From NCBI GenBank assembly GCA_026261815.1, contig JAMPIT010000856.1, positions 10,648,001-10,712,000 on the forward strand: DNA of 64,000 nucleotides, in the 5' to 3' direction. Shown in pieces: positions 49,797 to 59,900 of the stretch. The position numbers were made by a program, and so were the translations under genes. Each line of letters begins with the position of its first letter. Positions within the stretch are counted from its first letter, which is position 1. The stretch comes from Monarcha castaneiventris obscurior. Taxonomy: Eukaryota > Chordata > Aves > Passeriformes > Monarchidae. The notes beneath the pieces were generated by a model. It had not been told where the DNA came from and searched no databases. It saw only the letters and a list, made by a program, of their open reading frames with translations.

Positions 49797-51377
49797 ATAC
49801 ACATCCACTTTGCCCTTGATTTTGTTTTATTTTAAAGCCTGCTCTCCCAATACACTGTGCTTCATTTTAATATGCACTGAGGACATACATTATCCCTTGT
49901 TTCAGCCTTCTCTTCTACGGATTTTATTTATTCTATGCTCGTACAAAGCGCTACCCTATTTTTCAGTGCCTGCTCTTTGAGGCTCTCTAAGTGTCACACA
50001 AACACTCATGAACTTCTCTGTGCTACCCTTTAGAAAGTAAGCTGGCAGTATGTGCCTTTCCCCCTCCTCCCCCTCATCACCCGTTTATTCACCATTTTCA
50101 TTGTTTTCTCTGCTCATTTCAGTCTGGTTAAACTGCCTGGGATGCTTCTCCCATGCACACATGTGACGAAGGGCTGGCTGTGTTCTCCCTCCCTGGCTCT
50201 GACATGAAATAATCCTCCACAATCCACGTCTGCGTGCTGTGCACTTGCTAACCGAAGACCCAAAAGCACCGAGCAGCGTCTATCAGAGCTGCACAACAAA
50301 CGTGGCACTGCAGAGATACCCGAGCTCTAATCACTCACAGCTCCAGGCACTTTGCTCTTCATCATACTTGTCTAGACAGACTAAATGGTCTCTGCGAGAC
50401 AACCCCGGTGTTAGCCAGGAAAGCGGCTGCGTTTTCCATACGGATGAACTCCCAAACAGGTACAGCTCAAGGTGGGTATTCCCTGGAGCACGGGCGTTAT
50501 AAGAGTGGCTCATCCCGCGGTATAAAGGCACGGGAACGCGGTGCCTGCTCCTCCCAACACATCAAGCGCTTTTTAAGTGGTGCCGCCAGGTCGGGGGTGT
50601 TTGTGGGCATTTTATAGCCAAGGAGAAGGAGGGGGATCCAAGGTACTACTACAGCCAGCAGGTCTAGGGGGGACAAAGACAAAGCCCAAACCCAAGATTT
50701 CGTAGGGGCCGGCTATTCCCTGATCACCAACCAGCTCTGCCAGCCGCAGGGTTGCTGCGTACGAGGCGTGTTCTGGAAGGGCTGCAGAAGCAGGTGCTGC
50801 TCCTGGGACACCTGGACACCCCCGGCCCCGCTGATGTGGAAAATGGGCTGTTGGTGCTGGTCCCCGGTGCGGGAGTCCCACGGGTGGGTGTGCAGAGAGG
50901 GAACAAGTCCACTCTGGGACTGTGCACCAAGCACGAACACCGAGCTCAGCCCCCGGCACCGCAAACCCCCGGCAGGGTGCACCAAGAGTGCCCGGGCAGG
51001 ACCCCGGAGCCCGTGGGGATGATGCCCGGAGCGCAGTCCCTAATCCCCGGCGGGAGATGCCCCTGCCGCGGTCACCAGCCCCCGGAGGGGATGCCCTAAG
51101 CGTGACCCGCCGCCACCGGGGGACGATGCCCCGAGCATGGCCGCCATCACCCGGGGAGCGATGCCGTGGCCGGGAAAAGGCTGCCCAGCACCCCGACCCC
51201 GGCCACACTCACCCGCGGAGCGGTGCCCGTCACCCCGGGGGCGATGCCCATCCCCCGGGAGATGCCCCAGCCTGCCGGGACCGCCCGGACCCCCCTTCCC
51301 TCCTGGCCGTGCCCTCCCCCGATGAGGCGACCCCGCGACCCCTCTGACCTGCCCGGGGGGACAGGGACAGGACTCAC

Positions 51378-51560
51378 CGCCCGCCGGGCCGGGGCTGCGG
51401 AGGCCGGGAGGAGCGGCAGGGCCGGGGCACCCGGCGCGGGGCTGGCGAGGCGGAGCGGAGCCCGGCGGCGGCGGCGGCGGCGGCAGGAGGAGCAGCAGGA
51501 GGAGGAGGAGGAGGAGGAAAAAAAAGGGGGAGCAAAGGGGGGCTCGGCCCCGGGATTCGC
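51378..51560 (-). other. AMZ1: Inferred AMZ1 non-coding exon 1
   Basis: On the minus strand a strong donor GCG|GTGAGTCC lies at 51378/51377, downstream of a GC-rich leader with C/T-rich runs and no ATG over about 160 bases. Human AMZ1 also begins with a non-coding exon as I recall, followed by a long intron, and coding exon 2 here has a 5' acceptor that needs such a partner. The left boundary (donor) is well supported. The transcription start (right end) is a guess. Confidence 0.55.
51463..51483. repeat. (CGG)n trinucleotide tract
   Basis: About seven CGG units in the CpG island are followed directly by an A/G-rich GGA repeat (51486-51519). On the minus strand this is part of the inferred AMZ1 5' UTR (CCG repeats). 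Confidence 0.9.
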
Positions 51561-51654
51561 CGAGCGGCCGCCCAGAGCCGCCTCCTGCCGGGGCGCGGGG
51601 CAACCTCCGGGGAGCGCCCGCGGCGCCGGGCTGGGAGAGCGGCCGGGCCCGTGC

Positions 51655-51992
51655 GGGGCGAGGGGGACCCGGGGCGGGAGGGACACGGGGTGCAGGAGGG
51701 GACACGGGATGCGGGGATAGGACACGGGGTGTGGGGACAGGACACGGTGCGGGAGGGGCACGGGGTGCGGGGATGGGACACGGGGTGCTGGGACAGGACA
51801 CGGGGTGCGGGGATGGGACACGGGGTGCGGGAGGGACACGGGGTGCGGGAGGGACACGGGGTGCGGGGACGGGACGCGGGGTGCGGGGACGGGACGCGGG
51901 GTGCGGGAGGGGACGCGGGGTGCGGGGACGGGACGCGGGGTGCGGGAGGGACACGGGGTGCGGGAGAGGACACGGGGTGCGGGGACAGGACG
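51655..51992. repeat. G-rich minisatellite upstream of AMZ1 exon 1
   Basis: There are about 17 units of 17-21 bases built on CACGGGGTGCGGGGATGGGA with variants (GATGGGA, GACGGGA, GAGGGA). Runs of three or four G separated by one to six bases repeat throughout, so the plus strand is strongly G-quadruplex-prone. It sits within about 100-300 bases of the inferred AMZ1 start. The long open frames across it on both strands result from the absence of stop codons in the repeat, not from genes. Confidence 0.93.
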
Positions 51993-52845
51993 GGCCCGGG
52001 AGCGGCGGCGGTGGTGGCGGGTCCCGCTCGGCCGCTGGAGTCTGGGAGGGGAGCGGGAGCGCAGGGAGCCCCCGTTTTGGGAAGCGCGTTCCCAAAAGAG
52101 CCAGGGGCTGAGCAGCGCGACAGTGCCGGGGGGTGGCAAGCCTTTAATCTGTGCTCTAATGAGAGCTGGGCGAGGAGCGGGTGTCTGGGGACTGGTTGTG
52201 CCGGTGGCTGGTGCCATCCCCGCCCTGCGAGCCGTGTTTGCATTCGCCCTGATGCCTCGCTCACGGCATCGCTCCCACATGACCTGGATGTATTTTTGTG
52301 TCCCACGATGTCCTTTAATTCGGGAATATTATCTGTTCTTGGAAAGGTTCATTACATTAAAGGAGTGGATCTCTGTTCCCGTTTCTTCGTGGCTTCATTT
52401 TTTCTGCCTTTCATGTTTTGATCCTCTTCAGTGCTTTGATCCCTCATTTCTGCCATCCCTGGATGGGAGGAAAAAGGAATACCCTGGCTGGGACTCAAGC
52501 GTGTCCCTAAGTGACATAAACTGAAATTAAGAAAAAAAATGTATTTTACAACCTCAGGAGGTGTAGTGGTGCTGGAAGCCCAAATGCCACCTGCACATCC
52601 AGCACAACCGCGGGCCGTGCCAGGGCCAGCAGAATGTCCTGCCGGAGCCTCGGTGGCCACGGGAGCGGGCAGCTGACCCCGTGCCGTGCTGCAGGGTTAG
52701 CAAGCCCCGGGGTGACACCGTCACTGCTGCAGCCTGCGTGCCCCGGGCCTGCATCGCTCCGAACGCACCGGCGGCACCGCCGTGAAAACTGCCCTAATTA
52801 ACGGCTCTGTTAATCAGGCAAAGGCAGGTGCGCGGAGTGCGGCAT

Positions 52846-53255
52846 GGGGGAAACCCGGGCTGGATAGTCTGGGAGTCCGGAATGGATTCGATAATTGGGA
52901 AAATCCAGACTGGATTTTTTCCGGAGTACGGAATGGATTCGGTAATTTGGAAAACCCGGACTGGATTTTCCAGAGTCCAGAATGGACGTGGTAATTTGGA
53001 AAACCTGGATGGGATTTTTCCCAGAGACCAGAATGGACTCAGTAATTTGGAAAACACGGACTGGACTTCTCCCAGAGTCTGGAATGGACTCGGTAATTTG
53101 GAAAACCCGGACTGGATTTCCCCAGAGTCTGGAATTGACTCAGTAATGTGGAAAACCCGGACTGGATTTTCCCAGAGTACAAAATGGATTCAGGGGAAAC
53201 CCCAGGCTTATTCTGGAGGACAGAATAGGGGAAACCCAGACTGGATTTTTCAGTG
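52846..53255. repeat. Minisatellite, period 50-51 bp, about 7 copies
   Basis: Units begin near 52878, 52929, 52979, 53030, 53080, 53130 and 53180. Each contains GGAATGGATTCGGTAATTTG and GGAAAACCCGGACTGGATTT, with a CCAGAGTC spacer. Partial units flank the array on both sides. Units differ at roughly 5-15 percent of sites. The array is unrelated in sequence to the G-rich minisatellite 900 bases away. Confidence 0.93.
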
Positions 53256-53465
53256 ACTCCTGAAGCTGGACTGCTTATATTAAGATGCAAATAAAACTGG
53301 TGGGGATCGGGATGGTTCCTTGATCTGCTCAAGTTTTCTGTTTGCTGTTGATCCAATCAGAACTCCAGGGTTTTGCAGCCTGTCTTGTCACGTGATTTTT
53401 TTCTAAATGCAAAGACAGGCACATACAGTTTAAGGATGTATGTATTCTGTTATCACCTGCACAAG

Positions 53466-53920
53466 CTGTTAAACTGGGCGGGGCAGTGTTTGTTATCTCC
53501 TAGGATGACTCATCCCTGATAAGCTCCCCCCTGGGGCTATCTGTTAATGGCCCATCAAGGACACACCACGAGACTCACAGAGTGACATCATCATCCCATT
53601 GGTAGAGGCTCCACCCAGGTGGAGGAGCCGAGCATTCCCACCCACCTGGATCTAATCTGGGGTTTGGAACAAAGCCAACAGCCCTTACCTGCTGCATTCC
53701 CAGAGAGCAAGAGCTACCACTGGACCTTCAGGTGAAGACCAGACCCCTCTACAGGATCACTGCTTCATCTGGACTGCTACCACCACCTTGACCAAAAGGG
53801 TGTCAGGTCGTATCCTGACTCTGTCACTGTTCTTGTCCTGTCGCATGTATTTTAATTTTCCTCTTAAATTATAGTTCTGACTTCCAATCTCCCCCTGGTT
53901 CATTTTCAAACTAGTACAAC
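53466..53920 (+). mobile_element. Probable solo LTR of an avian endogenous retrovirus
   Basis: The segment resembles passerine ERV LTRs as I remember them. Recognisable blocks include GATGACTCATCCCTGATAAG, AGGCTCCACCCAGGTGGAGG, TCTGGACTGCTACCACCACC, GGGTGTCAGGTCGTATCCTG and a T-rich end before ACTAGTACA. No gag, pol or env frames and no second LTR flank it, so it is a solo LTR. The ends are uncertain: a TG start near 53467 and a CA end near 53918 are plausible, but I could not find a clean target-site duplication. It has no coding content. It lies about 2 kb upstream of the AMZ1 start, in the opposite orientation. Confidence 0.6.
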
Positions 53921-56900
53921 CATCCATCATCCTTCCCTAAAAATCCCTACGGATGAACCTCATGGAGGTGTGGATGAACAGCAGCGTGAGTGTGGCACTC
54001 GCAGTTTTCCATGATTCCCTTGAGAAACCCGAGGCAGCAGTGAGGGACAGCTCCCTTCCCTCTGGAGGAGGTGGCAGAAGAGAAGCAGAGAGCAGCAGGC
54101 ACCTTCTGGTAGGTGATGGAGTGGGGGCATCAGTGTCCCTAAGGCAGCACCAGACCAGCAAAATTGTCCCTCTCTGCTGTGTCCTGGCACAGTCCAGGCT
54201 CTGTTGGCAGCTTGGGGAGGAGCTTTAATGAAAGCAAATGTTTGGCTGGTGCTACTGCAGTGCCACAGACTTGAAGGAACAAACAGAGAGAGCCCAGCCC
54301 CTCTTTGATTAGTGAGTGCAATCTGCTGCCACAGCTGATGCTGGGGGAGAAGATAAGAGAGAGAAAAAGAGAACAGCTCTGGAGTGAAGATGAAAACACT
54401 GGGCAGAAGATCTGTGGGCGGATGAAAGGGAGCGATTTATTTGCAAATAATTTGCTAGTTCAGGCTTCATGTGCATCTGGGCAGCTTCTAGTACTATGAG
54501 CTGAGTTTTGACTGGAGTCGGAGACTCTTGAGACATCAGCCCACATGTCTAGGCAGTGGCTGGTCCAAGTCCATCTTGTGCCAATCTAAGGAAAATTTAA
54601 GGGTCTTCTTCACTTTTTTCCCATTGATTGTGTGTCTCTGTAGGAAGCCAGTGTGGCTGCTCCGTGATTCATTCCCACGAGGAAGCACAATTTCAGGTCC
54701 CCAGATGGTTGCAGAGGCAGAAGAGGGGGCAGATAGATATTTTTACAGCCAGGAGAATGCAGCTTCAGTGTACAAGTTTGGCCTGGCTTAGAAGATCTGG
54801 GGAATACACAGAATGATTATTTATTTATTTGTTTTTATTATTGTCTTCCTCTTGGCTCCTGATTAGGCTTTAGGAACATTGAGGAAGGAGAAGGCTGCTG
54901 CCTGAGCAATCCACCCCAGGATGTAAACTCAGCCTGGTATCTGGTCTGTGTGTTCCCTGGGGTTCAGCAGAGTCCATTTATTGAGTCCAGCAGAAATAGC
55001 TTTTTGCTTCCTGGTTTCAGAGGAGGTGTTAAGTAGGCCATAGATAAATCTGGGAATATTAGTAAGGGAAGAAGGACAGCTATTTCTTTTGAAATAGATC
55101 TTTGATAATAGAACTTTGGGCAGAGAACTGTGAAGAGCTGCCCGTTGTAGAGAGCTAGAGGATGAGATCTTTGCAGATAGGAAACTTTTTCTGATTCCAA
55201 TGAATTATTGGGTAGAAATGGATGTTTGGGAGCATTTCAAGTTTCTGTATATGCAGCCCTGTCTGGCACTGTGTCCTGCAGCATTTCAGCTCAGGGAGTG
55301 TCTTGCTGATGTCAACAGTTCAGGGCTGGGTCGTGTCCTGCATTGGCATCTCAGCCCACAGGAATTTGGGGACTGCTGTGTGACAGTGCAGATGGAGAGG
55401 TTCTTGGTGGTGGCACCTCAGTTTTAAGGTTCGTCACAGTTTTCCCTGGGATGCAGAGACATCAAGTTCCACATGGTCAGTAATCTGAAACAGGCTCTCC
55501 CCTTAGAAGGAGGGAGGTCTGTGACTGAGAGGCAAAGCCCTGCTTAATTAAAACACTGCAGTGAGATGAAATATGAGATGGAGAGCAGAGATAGTTGGAG
55601 GCGCTGAGAAACAGAAGCGTTTTCAAGTATTTTGCTGCAGAGGTGACTGGAGAATTTGCCTGATTTTTTTCCCTGTGCTGTCCTTCAGCAGCTGACTCGT
55701 GCTGGGCAGCCGGGTGGACACATCACTGACCCAGAAACCTCCAGATAACAGCACAGGTGTGGGCACTGAACCGAGCTCAGGCACAAGGCAGAGGAGAACC
55801 ACAGGGCTGCAGAGCCTTGAGTCAGAGCTCATCTCTGTGTCTCTTCGGGCTGACGCCTGGCCGTGATTTTTGGCTCAGCAATTGACCACAGCCCAGTTTG
55901 CTCTGGGCTGGGCGAGGATCTGCTTGAGCCTGGTGATGCTACAAAGGCGGCTAAGGGCCAAGTGCTGTCACTGGAAACCAACTGTGAATTAATACACGGG
56001 GTGTGATTAATGTGCTTTTTAAATGCATTCATGTCCTGTCGCACTGGCTGCGGCTCTGGTGTCACATTTGGTGTTCTCAGAACATTTATTAGCCTTACAG
56101 ATCCCTTGATTATTGCTTTCTCTTTTATAATTAAGCCATGAAACTCAGCATGGTGCAGCTTATGCAGTATTAATTCATGGCTGGCGTATTCTGCCTGTGC
56201 CCTAGGATAAGGCTAAATGCTGGCAGCTGGATTGCTCTCTGCACAGTTGCTATTCTGAAATTTTTTAATATGATTATAAAAATCACATTCTGCTTGCATA
56301 TGGGCAACTTGGGGCTCTGCGCTGCCTCAAGCAGTGGTGAGGTGGGGTCTGAGTTCCTCAAGAGCAGAATCTGTGCCCCTGGCAGTGCTGAGAGAAGGGG
56401 GCTTCCTGCTGCCCCAGGTGCTGGCTGATGCTCTCCAGGTGGATGCTGTTAGCTCTGCTCCAGTGCTAACGCAGCCCTGCGCTCTCTCCACTCCCGGCCC
56501 ACCCTTCCTAGGACATGCCTGTGGAAATGTGAGTCTTGCAAATGAGTTCTGTTTCACTCCTTTTTGTCCTCCTTTTCTTCACGTGAGAGTTAAGTAGAAT
56601 TCAGGATTTCCTGCGAGGCTGCAGCTCCACGGCCCCTTTCTGTCAGCAGCAGCTGCCGTGGATGTCTGAATAGTTTTCCCCCTGGCTGGTTGCTCCTGCC
56701 CCCAGAACAACAGTTTAACAGTTTGTGTGGCCATGTGGTGAGCTGAAAAGGGAACAAAAATAGCTTTTAACATGTCTGTTTTATTTAGCTTTTTTTCTTT
56801 TTCCCTCTCCTGGGAACTAGTTGTAGGAGTGACTGTACTGAAGGAATTAGAGCTTGGTGCTACTGGGAGGGAAATCACTGGGATGACACAGACCCAGTGC

Positions 56901-59900
56901 CCCAGCCACTGCTGGCCTAGAGGCAGCAGTTTGAATGCAGAATTCATGAGGTCTTTGCTGGGCTGGGTGTTGGGCCACTCACTGTTTCCTTTGGGTAAAT
57001 CCAAGCAGCTTTGCAGGCATCTCCTCTGAGGCATGAGATGCAGCACAGGATGGGCAGTGGTGGGATCCAGCAGCTCTGCCCACATGGCTCTGGTCTGCTG
57101 GAAGTGCTACCAAATTTCAGATGTGGGGACAAAATGCCAGCTGCTGAAGAGCAGTCACATCAGTGTCCCTCGTGTGCTCTTCATGGGCCACAGATTCCAC
57201 AGTGGAAAGGCAGTTCCACTCAGCAGTGTTTGTGTCACTGACACACATGCCCACACTGCTCATGTTATTGATTATTGCTCATCAAACCATTTCTGGAGAG
57301 ACCCGACTGCTGATCATCTCAAAGCTTCTGTTTCAAACAAACAGTGCCAAACCCTACGTGCAGGATGCAAAGCTGTAGTGCAGAAACTCTTTGAGCTCAG
57401 ACGTTTCCATGGAGATGAATCTTTGATCTCGCTGAAATAAATAAAGGGCGGAGAAGATGCTCCCAAACTAGGGAGGAAGGCAAGGCTGATCCCTACGGGG
57501 CAGAAGTTCTCAACAGGAATTAGGGTGACAGGAGGCTTCTCTTTTCATCCCCTCGCTGATGCCATGTCTGTGGTAGCAGGGAGGTTGAGCTGTGTGCCCG
57601 CCAGCACACACGGAGAGCGTGCCTTCCATGCAGCCAGCCAGACAGCACACTGCACCTTGGAGCTGCCTGGTTTAATGCTGCTGGAGAGTCAGACCTCTGT
57701 CTGCACTGCAATATTCACCCCGTGCTGCAGGATTTGGAGAACAGAGACACAGGGCTTTAACACCGCTGCCAGGCACGCTCCTTTTCCTGACTGTGGTGAA
57801 GCAATCTGAGGAATGAGGGCAGCCAGAAGAAGTGCTGTGTTTATGGATAAAATATAGAGGGGGGGGAAAAATGCCACATTTTACTCTGGTGTAATGTGCA
57901 AAATAGAAGTGTTTACTGTGCTGACATGGGAATAGTGACCATAAACAACTGTTTATGTTGACATGGGGATAGTGACCAAAGGCAACAGCCAAGTTGGCTT
58001 TATCCACACGGGTGAGCCTTGACCGCGCCAGCGCCTCAGAGCTGTTGGTGGGATCTGTTACTGCTGGCACTGGAAATTGAGGCTCCCGGGGGTGGAGCAG
58101 AAGAGAATTCATTCGGGAAGGGTGTAGCTAGCAGCAGTAGTCTCTGAGAGCTGCTGCTGGGGTAGCTGTGGTGCTGGCAGGGCGCGCGGGGCAGGGCGCT
58201 GGCAGCAGGAGGTGATGTGGTGCTGGAGTGCCCGGAGCTGGGCACGGCTGCTGGTGCATTTCTTGCTCCACTGGGCACCCGGGTGCTGCCTCTCCCTGGT
58301 CACTTCGGATCTGCTCACAGGACAGTGATGGATCCGTCCCTTTGTCTCTGCTGCCAGCACGGCCCCAAACAGGTTTTACTGCAGCATGTGGGGGTGAGTG
58401 AACTGCTGCCTATAGCTGGTGCAACACTGGTTTTCCTCCTTTTTTTCCCTAAATTATCTTCCTCAGATGCACTGAGCTGCCAGTTGTGCTAATTAGGGTC
58501 TCTCTGCTCTAGGGATTTTCACCCAGGCTAAATGGTGTTTAAATACCTTGATCCCACCACTGCTTTCCCTGGAGCAAGTGACCCCTATGTGCCTTGCTGG
58601 ATCTCAGGCTCCTGAACGACTCAGCCATCATCTAATGTAATTTTAAATTTACAGTTTAAATACCTTATTTATGAGGATAAGTGTTGTTTACAGATCTGAA
58701 ATATTATCATCTTTTCCAAATATTGCAGAAAGCTTCGGTGTTGAACAAAGCCCACAGGTTCCCTTTAAAAGCCTACAGGTGGGGTTTTTTGTTGATTTTG
58801 TTGTTGTTTCACATGACCCTCACTGAAAATACTGTCACTGCTCCCTGTTTTCAGAAATGGGCCATTTAGCTGAGAAAGCTGTGCTGTTGTCTTATACACC
58901 ACTTCGCTGGGAAGAAAATACGTTGAAAGAGCATGCAGTATTAAAGGTATTTTGAATCAAATTCACCTCAACTGGTTTCAGTGGAAGCTTTAGCCTTGTT
59001 TTCACAGGGCTTTTTGTCAGAACCTGAAGCACAAAATACTGTGTGGGGTCAAAGTTAAGGTTACTAGACAGCATTATTGAAAACAGCATTTTTGTCCTCA
59101 GTTACATGGACAAGACAGGATTGCTGTGCAGCCACAGCTGTTTGTCTCAGGGCTGTGACAAGCCTGTATGGATGTTGTCACTTAGCAACCGCTGCCATTT
59201 GTGTTTTAACTGCAGCTTTTTTGTTGTTGGCACGTAATGAGAGTTGTAATGGTGAGATCAGTCCCGATAAGGGTGTTTGTTATCGAGAGTGATGGGTTTT
59301 AGGACTCACCTGTGCCCTAGACTATAAGGGCTAAATCAGAAGATTTCATGTGTGATGGCTAACGCAGCTTGATAAGGGTTTGTTTAGGGGCTGGCTTGGC
59401 CGGGCCAAGCCATGTTTCAGGATGCACAGCCTGCACTCACCATCTGCCAGACCTGGCTCTGCAGCTCCTCCGTGCTGCTCACAGCCCAGCCCAGAAGCTG
59501 CTTTGAGGCCAAAGCTCTGAGTGCAGAAATGAGGGACCAGCCTGGGCAAGCCTGGATGTGCCTGAGCACAGCAGCACCAGATCCCTGCTCCTTTCTTCTG
59601 ACCCAGCCTGAGAGCTCAGGGAATATGGGGTCAAGGGAGGCTGGAAATGTGAGGAGTGAAAGATAATGAGATGGGACAACTGAAGATTGAAGGTATCTCT
59701 ATCGCTTGAGGGTAATGCCCAGCTATATTTTGCATTGACAATGAGGGAAAAGGGTCAGACCTAGCTGTAACACTCCACAGGAACTGTTAAAGGTCATGGT
59801 TTGACACCTGATCTGATCTAACCAAGCAATGTCTCTCAAAGAGGTGGCTGTACCCTCTGTCCCAGACACTGGGTTCCTGCCCTGGCATGGAGGTTAACAA

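Larger units (their letters stand above)
44222..51377 (-). other. AMZ1: AMZ1 intron 1 (7.2 kb)
   Basis: The intron spans from the GTGAGTCC donor at 51377 to the acceptor before exon 2. It holds a poly(A) run (45499-45514), a CR1 3' end (about 47560-47660), a degenerate AT-rich tandem repeat (48180-48290), a TAATTA-rich block (48728-48852) and two neighbouring hairpins (49723-49796). No coding exon is supportable. Confidence 0.75.
50600..52110. promoter_or_regulatory. AMZ1: CpG island, inferred AMZ1 promoter
   Basis: This is the only long stretch in the window with very high GC and abundant CpG. It covers the inferred non-coding first exon of AMZ1 (about 51378-51560, minus strand). Poly-purine and CGG tracts and a G-rich minisatellite lie at and upstream of the likely start site. 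Broad, TATA-less initiation is expected for such an island. The exact transcription start cannot be read from the sequence. Confidence 0.75.

Noticed and set aside
51040..52306. Very long open frames on both strands across the CpG island (up to 377 codons), with Pro/Arg-rich or Gly/Arg-rich repetitive products
   Set aside because: They arise because the G-rich minisatellite and GC-rich leader lack stop codons. All frames are open at once, products are tandem low-complexity, and the strand that matters carries a non-coding first exon.
59172..59192. RFX X-box (GTTGTCACTTAGCAACC)
   Set aside because: The half-sites are separated by four bases rather than one to three, and no promoter or gene start lies nearby.
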